Source of the DNA: Allomuricauda sp. ARW1Y1
GTDB lineage: Bacteria > Bacteroidota > Bacteroidia > Flavobacteriales > Flavobacteriaceae
Direction of reading: 5' to 3'
NCBI RefSeq assembly: GCF_013407935.1
Contig: NZ_JACBZU010000003.1
Location: 372,001 to 436,000 of the forward strand
Length of the DNA stretch: 64,000 nucleotides
Below the pieces are notes generated by a model. That model was not told the DNA's origin and searched no databases. It worked only from the letters and a program-made list of their open reading frames with translations. Both the position numbers and the translations under genes were made by a program. Below are positions 18,171 to 25,652 of the stretch, piece by piece (within the stretch, counting starts at the first letter, position 1; the number at the start of each line of letters is the position of its first letter).

Positions 18171-18583
18171 AAGAAATTGAAAAAAGATTGAATGAAAACG
18201 ATGTGCGCCCCACGGCGATGCGCATTCTGATTTATAAGTATATGGCCGAAAATGAAGTTGCTGTTGCCCTGACGGATATTGAAAATGCTTTCGCGAAAGC
18301 GGACCGAACTACCCTTTTCAGAACCTTAAAAACTTTTGAACAAAAGGGTGTGGTACATCAAATAGACGACGGAACTGGTGTTCATAAATATGCGCTATGT
18401 GAACCAGGTTGCAATTGCGAGCTTGAACAAGATTTGCACCTGCATTTCCATTGTAACAATTGCGATGAGACCGTTTGCCTGACCGAACATAAGATTCCGC
18501 ATATAAACCTGCCCGAAGGCTTTGTGGCAGAGGATGCCAATTTGGTATTGAAGGGCATTTGCGACAAGTGCAGCGGACAATAA
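18167..18583 (+). CDS. Fur/Zur-family metalloregulator
   Basis: 138 residues. The N-terminal winged helix (RPTAMRILIYKYM to TLFRTLKTFEQKGVV) is followed by a dimerisation domain with a His-rich HLHFHC stretch and two CxxC pairs (CNNC, CDKC) that form the structural zinc site of Fur proteins. The gene overlaps the transporter stop by 4 bases (ATGA). It probably senses Zn or another metal and controls this operon; whether it represses or activates cannot be told. Confidence 0.88.
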   Translation: MKEIEKRLNENDVRPTAMRILIYKYMAENEVAVALTDIENAFAKADRTTLFRTLKTFEQKGVVHQIDDGTGVHKYALCEPGCNCELEQDLHLHFHCNNCDETVCLTEHKIPHINLPEGFVAEDANLVLKGICDKCSGQ

Positions 18584-18642
18584 TGCACTTCCGTTGCATA
18601 GGTCAGATACATACCTTGCACTTCAAAAATGAATAATAAATT

Positions 18643-19017
18643 ATGAAATTTAATACCACCATACCAATAGGCCTTAGAGCATTTTATTTAGATGAACTGA
18701 ACCTCTATCGTTCTTCATTGCAAAGTGGAAATCTGACCCAAGCTTGGCACCATCTTGAACGTTCCCATATCCTTGGCCAATCCTACCCGTTGGAACATAC
18801 CTATACCCATTGGCTAATGTTGAAATTTGGCTTACGCCAGCGAAGCATAAAAGAAGTTCTGGGTCAAGTGTTGCGTCTTTTGGTCGGTGGCTGGAAATCA
18901 TTTATTGACCACGTACCTATTGGAAATACGGGTGGTATTAACGTACCGCCTTTGAAAAGAATGGAAATGCCCGAAGACATAGCCAAAATTTTAAAGAAAT
19001 ACCGAAAAACTGAATGA
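18643..19017 (+). CDS. DUF3703 family protein
   Basis: 124 residues, soluble, with the conserved core AWHHLERSHILGQSYPLEHTYTHW (shown here as part of residues 33-58; His and Glu rich) and a C-terminal GGINVPPLKRMEMPED stretch. DUF3703 genes are regularly found beside heavy-metal P-type ATPases and mer/czc genes; this one overlaps the ATPase start by 4 bases. The conserved His residues may bind metal; function unproven. In the 59-base gap before it, TGCACTTC occurs twice (18584, 18617), a possible operator. Confidence 0.78.
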   Translation: MKFNTTIPIGLRAFYLDELNLYRSSLQSGNLTQAWHHLERSHILGQSYPLEHTYTHWLMLKFGLRQRSIKEVLGQVLRLLVGGWKSFIDHVPIGNTGGINVPPLKRMEMPEDIAKILKKYRKTE

Positions 19018-20981
19018 AAAAGAAAAAAGTAAACTTACGGGATTTAGACCCCAAAGAACATCAAGGGGAACACAGTCACGATGACGGACATAACCATAGC
19101 AGTCCCGAAGAAGCATCCAATTTTAAGACCTACCTGCCCGCTATTTTCAGCTTTATAATGCTGATTACTGGTATTGCAGTTGATTATTTTGATGCGTTTC
19201 CTTTTTTTAAGGGATGGGTGCGGATTGTTTGGTACACCGTTGCATACATTCCTGTTGGGTTTCCTGTAATCAAAGAAGGCTGGAACAGTATCAGGAACGG
19301 CGATTTTTTCACGGAATTTTTCCTTATGTCCATCGCTACCTTGGGGGCATTTGCCATAGGCGAATATCCCGAGGGTGTGGCCGTAATGCTATTTTATGCC
19401 GTGGGCGAACTCTTCCAGAACGCTGCAGTAAATCGGGCGAAGGGAAATATAAAGGCACTCTTGGATGCACGACCCGATGAAGCATTGGTTCATAGAAATG
19501 GGGATTTTGTTTCGGTCAATCCGGAAACGGTCGAGATTGGTGAAAGAATTCAGGTTCGCGTAGGCGAAAAAATTCCTTTAGACGGCATTTTACTTTCAGA
19601 AAAAGCATCGCTGAACACGGCTGCCATTACCGGTGAAAGCAAACCCGATACCATCGCCAAGAGCGAAAAAGTCTATGCGGGAAGCATCAACTTGGATGGG
19701 GTCATTGAAGTAAAAACGACCAAAGAATTTAAGGACAGTTCCATTGCCCGGATTTTGGATATGGTTCAGAACGCCACCGCCCGAAAATCTAAAACGGAAC
19801 TGTTCATTAGAAAATTCGCCAGAATTTATACACCCATCGTGGTTTTCCTTGCCATCGGACTGACGTTTTTGCCCTATTTCTTTGTGGACGATTATGTGTT
19901 TAGGGATTGGCTCTACCGCGCTCTGATTTTCTTGGTAATTTCCTGTCCCTGTGCCCTGGTCATATCCATTCCCTTGGGCTATTTCGGCGGATTAGGTGCG
20001 GCATCCCGTAACGGTATTTTATTCAAGGGTGCGTCCTTTCTCGATGCGATGACCAAGGTGAATACCGTGGTAATGGACAAAACGGGTACCGTTACCAAAG
20101 GGGTTTTCAAGATTAAGGAAGTGGTCAACAAATCCGCTTTTGCAGAAGCGGAATTTATGCAATACCTGATGGCGATGGAAGAGCAATCCACCCATCCCAT
20201 TGCAAAGGCAATTCTGGAATATAAGGCCGATGGTGCGGATTTTGAAGCGACCGAAGTTTCTGAAGTGGCAGGAAAGGGACTGAAAGGTAATGTCAACGGA
20301 AAGCAGGTATTGGTAGGCAATAAAGCCTTGATGGTTTCCAACGGCATCGAAGTTCCCTCTGAGACCGATACTATAGTCGAATCCATAGTAATGGTAGCCA
20401 TCGACGGAAAGTTTGCCGGAAGTGTAACCATTGCCGATGAACTGAAGGAAGATGCCCACCAAGCCATCAAACAGATACGAGAGGCGGGTATCCCTAAAAT
20501 CATAATGCTCTCGGGCGACAAGGATTCCATTACCCAACAGGTGTCTGAAGAATTGAATATCGATTGGGCGAAAGGTGGTCTGCTACCGGAAGATAAACTG
20601 AACGAAGTCGAGAAACTCAAAAAACAACCTGATACCACAGTAGCCTTTATGGGCGACGGTATCAACGATGCGCCAGTACTTGCTGCAAGCGATGTAGGTA
20701 TCGCAATGGGTGGTTTGGGAAGCGATGTGGCCATCGAAACAGCGGATGTTATCATCCAGACCGACCAACCGAGCAAGATAGCGAGAGCAGTCAAAATCGG
20801 TCGTTCCACCCGTAGGATTGTCTGGCAAAACATCGGTCTGGCCTTTGGGGTAAAGGTAGTTGTTCTTATCCTTGGTGCCGGTGGTTTGGCATCAATGTGG
20901 GAAGCGGTGTTTGCCGATGTTGGGGTAGCATTGTTGGCAATTTTTAATGCTGTGCGTTTACAGAAAAAGAAATGGGAATGA
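19014..20981 (+). CDS. Zn/Cd/Co-exporting P1B-type ATPase (ZntA/CadA-like)
   Basis: 655 residues. The cytoplasmic N-terminus has a His-rich stretch (HSHDDGHNHS) and no CxxC domain. Key sites: ITGESKP (A domain), Cys311-Pro312-Cys313 in the transport helix, phosphorylated Asp355 (DKTGT) and GDGINDAPVLA. The last helix carries DVGVALLAIFNAVRL, matching the Asp-containing helix of the zinc-type (P1B-2) pumps. It would move divalent metal from the cytoplasm to the periplasm, where the CzcABC-type pump takes over. It is the last gene of the operon. Confidence 0.93.
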   Translation: MKKKKVNLRDLDPKEHQGEHSHDDGHNHSSPEEASNFKTYLPAIFSFIMLITGIAVDYFDAFPFFKGWVRIVWYTVAYIPVGFPVIKEGWNSIRNGDFFTEFFLMSIATLGAFAIGEYPEGVAVMLFYAVGELFQNAAVNRAKGNIKALLDARPDEALVHRNGDFVSVNPETVEIGERIQVRVGEKIPLDGILLSEKASLNTAAITGESKPDTIAKSEKVYAGSINLDGVIEVKTTKEFKDSSIARILDMVQNATARKSKTELFIRKFARIYTPIVVFLAIGLTFLPYFFVDDYVFRDWLYRALIFLVISCPCALVISIPLGYFGGLGAASRNGILFKGASFLDAMTKVNTVVMDKTGTVTKGVFKIKEVVNKSAFAEAEFMQYLMAMEEQSTHPIAKAILEYKADGADFEATEVSEVAGKGLKGNVNGKQVLVGNKALMVSNGIEVPSETDTIVESIVMVAIDGKFAGSVTIADELKEDAHQAIKQIREAGIPKIIMLSGDKDSITQQVSEELNIDWAKGGLLPEDKLNEVEKLKKQPDTTVAFMGDGINDAPVLAASDVGIAMGGLGSDVAIETADVIIQTDQPSKIARAVKIGRSTRRIVWQNIGLAFGVKVVVLILGAGGLASMWEAVFADVGVALLAIFNAVRLQKKKWE

Positions 20982-21014
20982 TATAAATTTTAGAAGAAAT
21001 GCTATATTTCAATT

Positions 21015-22127
21015 ATGCCTAAAAACAAACCAGTAAAACAGCATTATATTCCTCGCTCGTACCTTAAAAATTTTGGTGTTGAAGGAAAAAACGGCAACTA
21101 TTTTGTTGATGCCTACAAGTTAGAAGATGAATTTCTGTTGGAACAAATCAGTACAAAAAGTATTTGCTTTAAAAAGAATCTCTACACGATTCCCAATGCC
21201 GAAGTCGATAAAAAATATGCTTTGGAACATCACTACGCTGAACACGTAGATTCAGAGTTTCCAAAGATTTATACGCTACTGACAGATGAAAAGGTAATGG
21301 TTCTAACGCCTGAACAAAAAAGACAGGTATTATACGTTTGCCTATCGCTCTACTTCCGTACCCCAAAAGTTCTTAATCATCAGAATGCGTTCACTGACCA
21401 AATTTTAGATAGGATGTTGCTATATGCTAATGCTAACGGCGATGTAAAGTTCACTTTTGAAGAGGAAAAATATGAGTTCAATAAGAAAGACATTGATACG
21501 GTTAGACACGAATTCAAAGAGCGGAATAGACTAAAATTCATAGTTAATCATTTGGAAAGGTGGAAAGAATTTGTAGACTTCAAATACGATTGCACTATAA
21601 ATGTACATCGAATCGATGATGCGAATGCACCTTTAATTACCTGCGACAATCCAGTCTCGATTCGTGGCATAAACTCAACCCGATTCGAAGGTCTATTTAA
21701 TCCAGATTCGGTAATTACCTTACCACTGGACACTAAATATTATCTGGAAATCTTTCCGAATAGTATTGCCGACGGTCAAACCAGAATTAACAGAATGGTT
21801 CAAGATAGGGATTACGTTTTTACAACGAACGCAATTATCCAAAGTAATGCAGAAAAATTGATAATTGGTAAACCCGGAACGATTGAAAGGCATTTCGAGA
21901 TTCAATCAAGCTATGAAGATGACGAGAATGCTGAGAGGTTTGTTGAAAAAGCAAAATTCAAGCTTGAAGAAATGCAAAATTTTCACAAAATTTGCGAGAC
22001 TTCAGGATTTCCATCAGATGAAGCGACTGCACAGCTCAAAAAAATGGTGGCTCACAAGTATTTTAAGAACGAAAATCAGTTGCTACAATTGAAGCGATTG
22101 CTTATTGTAATGGGACAGTGGAAATAA
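21015..22127 (+). CDS. DUF4238 family protein
   Basis: 370 residues, soluble, starting MPKNKPVKQHYIPRSYLKNF, the typical DUF4238 opening (QHYIPRxYLxxF). A second conserved region, ITCDNPVSI, lies near residue 212. No catalytic mechanism is established for the family. It sits alone between the zinc ATPase (33 bases upstream) and the ArsR promoter, and is more AT-rich than the metal genes, which suggests separate acquisition. Members are frequent in mobile islands; a defence role is only a guess. Confidence 0.75.
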   Translation: MPKNKPVKQHYIPRSYLKNFGVEGKNGNYFVDAYKLEDEFLLEQISTKSICFKKNLYTIPNAEVDKKYALEHHYAEHVDSEFPKIYTLLTDEKVMVLTPEQKRQVLYVCLSLYFRTPKVLNHQNAFTDQILDRMLLYANANGDVKFTFEEEKYEFNKKDIDTVRHEFKERNRLKFIVNHLERWKEFVDFKYDCTINVHRIDDANAPLITCDNPVSIRGINSTRFEGLFNPDSVITLPLDTKYYLEIFPNSIADGQTRINRMVQDRDYVFTTNAIIQSNAEKLIIGKPGTIERHFEIQSSYEDDENAERFVEKAKFKLEEMQNFHKICETSGFPSDEATAQLKKMVAHKYFKNENQLLQLKRLLIVMGQWK

Positions 22128-22172
22128 CAATGAGCTTGAATTCTATCTTGTAATGAATATATATTTAAATAT

Positions 22173-22203
22173 TTGCTTAAATAATTATATAATTGTAAAT
22201 TTG
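22173..22203 (+). promoter_or_regulatory. Promoter of the ArsR-MerTP operon
   Basis: TTG (22173-22175), 20-base spacer and TAAATTTG (22196-22203), an exact TAnnTTTG match. The spacer and the upstream 20 bases hold the AT-rich partial repeats ATTTAAATA and CTTAAATAA, a plausible ArsR-family operator. The ATG is 13 bases after the -7 box, so the 5' leader is very short. Confidence 0.65.
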
Positions 22204-22216
22204 CTAAAAATTAATT

Positions 22217-22588
22217 ATGGCTCTTGAATTAAGTTGCACCCGTGCCGAGGCAGACCAGAAGCAATTGATGCGCTGTCGTGATACGTTGAAGACAAGTTCA
22301 GAATTAATCAATGGTGTTGGAAAGGTACTGGCCCTGGCAGGTAATGAGACCAGACTAAAGATTCTTTTCCTGTTGAACGAGGAAGGTGAGCTTTGTCCAT
22401 GTGATTTTTCAGATATTTTGGAAATGAGTGTCCCAGCAATTTCACAACACATTCGAAAAATGAAGGATGCCGGATTGATTACTTCGAGACGAGATGGCCA
22501 AACGCTATATTACTCTTTGGTCAAAGATTCAAGCGAAGTGTTGGAAGCAATATTCGGTAGGCTTAAAGAAAACAAAAAAGTAGCATAG
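22217..22588 (+). CDS. ArsR/SmtB-family metalloregulator
   Basis: 123 residues with a winged-helix DNA-binding domain (LAGNETRLKILFLLN to MSVPAISQHIRKMKDAGLI, then RRDGQTLYYSL). Possible ligands are Cys8 and Cys23 near the N-terminus and the CPC of ELCPCDFSDIL. It is followed after one base by MerTP and is therefore likely the mercury- or thiophilic-metal-responsive repressor of this operon. Confidence 0.9.
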   Translation: MALELSCTRAEADQKQLMRCRDTLKTSSELINGVGKVLALAGNETRLKILFLLNEEGELCPCDFSDILEMSVPAISQHIRKMKDAGLITSRRDGQTLYYSLVKDSSEVLEAIFGRLKENKKVA

Positions 22589-22589
22589 A

Positions 22590-23192
22590 ATGAACACATC
22601 TAAAGCATCAAATGCAGCTTGTACTGGAATAATTTCAGCAATAGCGGCATCAATATGCTGCATAACCCCAGTTTTGGCATTGATTGCAGGAACAAGCGGA
22701 ATTGCCTCGACATTTTCTTGGGTAGAGCCCCTTAGACCTTATCTCATAGGCCTGACCCTATTGGTACTTGCATTTGCCTGGTACCAAAAGCTGAAGCCAA
22801 AATCCCAGGACGAAATTGATTGTGCCTGTGAGGATGACAAACCCAAGTTCATCCAATCAAAAATGTTTTTGTTTTTGATGACAATTTTTGCGGGTATGAT
22901 GTTGGCGTTTCCCTATTACTCACATTTTTTCTATCCCAATCCTAGCATTGGGAAACAGGTCGTTTACGTATCTGAAAACAATGTGGGTGAATTGAACTAT
23001 TCCATTCAGGGGATGACCTGTGCAGGATGTGAGGCCCATATTGAACACGAGGTAAATAAATTGGAAGGTATTTTGGAAGTGGATGCGGACTACGGAACAT
23101 CCAGTGCTCTGGTGAAGTATGACAAGAGCAAAGTAACACCTGATGAGATCGCTTCCGCCATTGGAAAAACTGGTTACCAAATCATTGAGTAA
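22590..23192 (+). CDS. merTP: MerT-MerP fusion, mercuric ion transport protein (MerTP)
   Basis: 200 residues. The MerT part has helix 1 with the Cys23-Cys24 pair (ICCITPVLA), a second helix, a cytoplasmic loop with Cys78 and Cys80, and a third helix (about 92-112). A periplasmic linker leads to a MerP/HMA domain with GMTCAGC (Cys144, Cys147). The family imports Hg2+ and hands it to cytosolic MerA. No merA is present in this window, which makes an import-only operon odd; it may be elsewhere, or the metal may differ. Confidence 0.88.
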   Translation: MNTSKASNAACTGIISAIAASICCITPVLALIAGTSGIASTFSWVEPLRPYLIGLTLLVLAFAWYQKLKPKSQDEIDCACEDDKPKFIQSKMFLFLMTIFAGMMLAFPYYSHFFYPNPSIGKQVVYVSENNVGELNYSIQGMTCAGCEAHIEHEVNKLEGILEVDADYGTSSALVKYDKSKVTPDEIASAIGKTGYQIIE

Positions 23193-23398
23193 TGGAGGTT
23201 ATCTTAAAATCCACGATTACCTGCCCTAACTGTGGTCATGAAAAAGAGGAGGAAATGCCAACCGATGCTTGCCAGTTCTTTTATGAATGCAATGATTGCA
23301 AGCAAGTAATTCGTCCAAAAGAAGGCGATTGTTGTGTATTTTGTTCTTATGGCTCTGTCGCCTGTCCACCCATACAGAATCGATCTTCCTGTTGTTGA
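23192..23398 (+). CDS. GDCCVxC domain-containing small Cys-rich protein
   Basis: 68 residues with a rubredoxin-like pair of CxxC knuckles (CPNC, CNDC), a Cys/Phe region between them, and the diagnostic GDCCVFCSYG followed by a CPP and terminal SCC. The start shares one base with the MerTP stop (TAATG). Such proteins accompany MerTP in many mer-like operons; a cytosolic metal-thiolate carrier role is inferred. Confidence 0.82.
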   Translation: MEVILKSTITCPNCGHEKEEEMPTDACQFFYECNDCKQVIRPKEGDCCVFCSYGSVACPPIQNRSSCC

Positions 23399-23405
23399 CC
23401 AAAAT

Positions 23406-23440
23406 ATTTGGGGACCACCCCATCCACAACCGTATATTGC
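23406..23440 (+). promoter_or_regulatory. Internal promoter with CsoR-type operator
   Basis: TTG (23408-23410), a 22-base spacer and TATATTGC (23433-23440, near TAnnTTTG). The inverted core GGGGACCACCCC (23410-23421) lies between the two boxes, where a repressor would block polymerase. The regulator ATG is at 23442, directly after the -7 box. The 22 bases at 23406-23427 recur at 23879-23900 with two differences. Confidence 0.65.
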
Positions 23441-23441
23441 A

Positions 23442-23819
23442 ATGAAATTGAAACCTATGATACCGAAAGATTTAAGCCAAGACATCAAGACGAGACTTCA
23501 AAGCATCAACGGACAGGTGAGCGGACTGGTCAGGTTATTGGACGAGGGTTCTGACCCCGAAAAAATTCTGGTTCAGTTCAAAGCCGTGAAGAATGCATTG
23601 GACAAGGCACATTATCTGCTCCTTGATGAGACCTATCGAAAGACCCTTGCCATTAAGATATCGGAAACTGTTGAGGCTTGTCCTGGAAATTGTGGCAACG
23701 AAGAACGTATCGAATTTATAAGAAAGCAATTTCCAGATTTGGAATTGGACAGCCTAACGGAAAAGATGAAGGAAATTGATGCGTTAAAGGCCAAGCTCGA
23801 AAACTACAAAAATGATTGA
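23442..23819 (+). CDS. CsoR/RcnR-family (DUF156) transcriptional repressor with atypical ligands
   Basis: 125 residues, all-helical CsoR fold: KTRLQSINGQVSGLVRLLDEG, then the long second helix, then a C-terminal tail with coiled-coil character. The usual copper triad (Cys in helix 2, His and Cys in the HLxHC motif) is absent: the matching places read GSDPE and LDETYRKTLA. Instead Cys80 and Cys84 (EACPGNC) occur further on. It may sense another metal or a sulfur/electrophile signal. ATG 23442 is chosen because the longer frame runs through the operator and the upstream gene's end. Confidence 0.85.
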   Translation: MKLKPMIPKDLSQDIKTRLQSINGQVSGLVRLLDEGSDPEKILVQFKAVKNALDKAHYLLLDETYRKTLAIKISETVEACPGNCGNEERIEFIRKQFPDLELDSLTEKMKEIDALKAKLENYKND

Positions 23820-23840
23820 CCCCACAATCACAACCTATTT

Positions 23841-23870
23841 AATGACCCGCACGTGTGGGTCATTTTTTTT
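23841..23870 (+). terminator. Rho-independent terminator of the MerTP/CsoR operon
   Basis: Stem AATGACCC, loop GCACGTGT (itself partly paired) and GGGTCATT, followed by eight T (23863-23870). It ends transcription 20 bases after the CsoR-like stop codon. Confidence 0.88.
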
Positions 23871-23878
23871 GAAATTTT

Positions 23879-23913
23879 ATTTGGAGACCACCCCACCCAC
23901 CATTCTACCTTTG
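23879..23913 (+). promoter_or_regulatory. Second CsoR-type promoter-operator, orphaned by the IS
   Basis: TTG (23881-23883), 22-base spacer and TACCTTTG (23906-23913), an exact -7 box. The spacer carries GGAGACCACCCC, matching the operator at 23406 with two changes across 22 bases and with identical placement between the boxes. Its gene begins at about 23974 and is cut at 23987 by the insertion element. Confidence 0.65.
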
Positions 23914-23973
23914 ATTCGTTGTTTGAATTCAATGACGCGTAAAGAAATTTTAAATAGATAAAAAAATAGAAAT

Positions 23974-23986
23974 ATGAAACGTCAAG
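23974..23986 (+). pseudogene. Remnant start of the gene cut by the IS
   Basis: After an A-rich stretch (AAAAAAATAGAA) that would serve as a Bacteroidetes ribosome-binding region, ATG AAA CGT CAA begins a frame that the IS end closes at once with GTG TAA. Only four codons survive, so the product cannot be named. It lies 61 bases downstream of the orphan promoter. Confidence 0.4.
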
Positions 23987-24015
23987 TGTAACCCTCCCTT
24001 TTCTCGGACCATTGG

Positions 24016-24873
24016 TTAGACAACTTTTGTTTGTTCTTCCAAGCAAGCTTGCTTGGAAGAGAATTCCTTTTCATAACGTTCCGGGGTGATCCCACCCAGG
24101 GCCTCGTGTGGCCGTTTCATGTTGTAATCCTTTATCCATTCCTCGGTCAATATGCGTACCTGTGAAATATCCTCGAACAGATGTGCATCAAGTACATCCT
24201 GTCTGTAGGTACGGTTGAACCGTTCAATGAACCCGTTCTGCATGGGCCTTCCCGGCTGTGTGTACTGGATATCTATCCCTTGGGCCTCGCACCATCTCGT
24301 GAAATCGAGCGCAAGGAACTCGGGGCCGTTGTCCACCCTGACCTTTTCGGGCCTACCGTGTTCCCCGATGGCCCTCTTCAGTACCTGTACCACGCCCATG
24401 GCAGGGAAACTGAACTCGGCCTCCACGCCGATGGCCTTCCTGTTGAAGTCATCGATGATGTTGAACGTCCTGAACCTTCTCCCGTGCACCAATGAATCGC
24501 TCATGAAGTCCATGGACCATGTCATGTTCGGACCATCGGGCAGCACCAAGGGCTCCTTGACCCGCTTGGGTACTCTCTTTTTGGTCTTTCTCCTCAAGTT
24601 CAGGCCCAGCATCAGGTATACCCGCCTGACCCGCTTCTTGTTCCATTTATGGCCTTCCAGTCTTATCCGCTGATAGTATTTGTCCTGTCCTTCCCTTGGC
24701 TTGGCCACGGAAAGTTCCAACAGTTTGTCGATTACCTCACTGTCATCTTTCACAGAGCGGTAATAGTACATCGATTTTGGGAACGTCAATGTCCTGCAGG
24801 CCCTGGTGATGCTTACCCTGTAATATTCCCTCAGGTAGGCCACCATGTTTTTCCTCTCACCGGGGCCTACCAC
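24016..24873 (-). CDS. IS3-family transposase OrfB (DDE integrase)
   Basis: 285 residues as a stand-alone frame with GTG start. An HTH_21-type region is followed by the rve integrase core: first Asp in TWSMDFMSD, second Asp in VDNGPEF, Glu in NGFIERFNRTYR, and a C-terminal RPHEALGGITPERYE. All three acidic residues are intact. It is more likely made as an OrfAB fusion by a -1 frameshift upstream. Confidence 0.93.
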   Translation of the reverse strand: MVGPGERKNMVAYLREYYRVSITRACRTLTFPKSMYYYRSVKDDSEVIDKLLELSVAKPREGQDKYYQRIRLEGHKWNKKRVRRVYLMLGLNLRRKTKKRVPKRVKEPLVLPDGPNMTWSMDFMSDSLVHGRRFRTFNIIDDFNRKAIGVEAEFSFPAMGVVQVLKRAIGEHGRPEKVRVDNGPEFLALDFTRWCEAQGIDIQYTQPGRPMQNGFIERFNRTYRQDVLDAHLFEDISQVRILTEEWIKDYNMKRPHEALGGITPERYEKEFSSKQACLEEQTKVV

Positions 24874-25133
24874 TTTTTTGAGAGCACGTCCTTGAGCATC
24901 TTGTTGTCAAGGGCCATGTCCGCATACATCTGCTTGAGCTTGCGGTTCTCCTCCTCAAGTTCCTTCAGGCGCTTGAGCTCGAGGCTGTCCATCCCCGAAT
25001 ATCGTTTCTTCCAATTGTAAAATGTGGCCTTGTGGATGCCCATCTCCCTACAGATCTGGTCCACTTTGACCCCTGATTCGTACTGCTTGATGCAGGATAC
25101 GATCTGGCTCTCGGTAAACTTGGTTCTCTTCAT
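24867..25133 (-). CDS. IS3-family transposase OrfA (helix-turn-helix)
   Basis: 88 residues: an N-terminal helix-turn-helix (KFTESQIVSCIKQYESG to EMGIHKATFYNWKKRY) and a leucine-zipper-like C-terminal helix (ELKRLKELEEENRKLKQ). It overlaps OrfB by 7 bases in the -1 frame and ends just past an A6G slippery run. It binds the IS ends and forms part of the OrfAB transposase. Confidence 0.93.
   Translation of the reverse strand: MKRTKFTESQIVSCIKQYESGVKVDQICREMGIHKATFYNWKKRYSGMDSLELKRLKELEEENRKLKQMYADMALDNKMLKDVLSKKW
24873..24879 (-). promoter_or_regulatory. Programmed -1 frameshift site (A AAA AAG)
   Basis: On the minus strand the heptamer A-AAA-AAG lies four bases before the orfA stop codon. A -1 slip joins OrfA (ending LSKK) to VVGPGERKN of OrfB. 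This is the standard IS3-family mechanism for producing the transposase. Confidence 0.85.
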
Positions 25134-25201
25134 AATATCTGACTGTTAAAATTAAACTTTTTGTCTAATTCAAACCAGTCCGATTTTTTGGGAGGGTTAC
25201 A

Positions 25202-25453
25202 GTCGCCCTTAACATATCTGATAATGTCATCTTTTCGGCAATTTTCGAATTGGGCAAACAAATCTTCCAAGGGCTCCAATATGCCCAATGAATCATTGGG
25301 CTGTCCGCTAAATTCTGCAATCCTTTTCCAATCTCCTGCTAAATTATTTTCGGTAAACAAAAGGTTGACTTGTTGTGAACTTTGGTCGTCTTTTTTGCAA
25401 GACCACATAACCAACAAGGAAAGTGATAATATGTAAATTGTTTGTTTTGGCAT
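25202..25453 (-). pseudogene. Truncated lipoprotein (lipocalin-like), 3' end lost to the IS
   Basis: About 84 codons survive: a lipoprotein signal peptide ending at Cys19 (LLVMWSCKKD), then NNLAGDWKRIAEFS and ENCRKDDIIRYVKGD, a pattern of Bacteroidetes lipocalin-like lipoproteins. At GDC the frame runs into the IS terminal repeat and stops 23 codons later. The expected C-terminal half is missing. It is thus a broken gene. Confidence 0.75.
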
Positions 25454-25652
25454 TACTTGATTGACATAAAGTTACATCTTATCCTAACACTAAGTACATC
25501 TATTTTAAAGAACTATAGTTAGATAGGTTCCAAGTTGTTTTAAATGGCCATTCACTAAATAATTTCAAAATACAAATAAGATTCTTGCATTGGAATTTAG
25601 ACCTGTTGGGTTGTTAAGGCCAAAAAGGTCTATCCGATTAGCGATGTTGCTT

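Larger units (their letters stand above)
23987..25201 (-). mobile_element. IS3-family insertion sequence (about 1.2 kb)
   Basis: Ends are perfect 12-base inverted repeats TGTAACCCTCCC (23987-23998 and complement 25190-25201), followed by a partly conserved CGGACC / CGGACT. TG...CA termini and the orfA/orfB layout fit IS3. Length 1215 bases. Adjacent bases differ (CAAG left, GTCG right), so no immediate target duplication is seen; a GTC occurs on both sides only if three extra bases are counted on the left. The element separates an orphan promoter from a truncated lipoprotein gene. Confidence 0.9.

Noticed and set aside
23828..24046. Minus-strand frame bridging the IS end and the terminator
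   Set aside because: It reads across the IS terminal repeat, the operator and the terminator stem; no protein family is recognisable.
25455..25475. TTGAT-TGAC-ATAAA as an FNR-type site upstream of the truncated lipoprotein
   Set aside because: Only one half fits TTGAT-N4-ATCAA, and no repeat of the site was seen before the stress-block genes.
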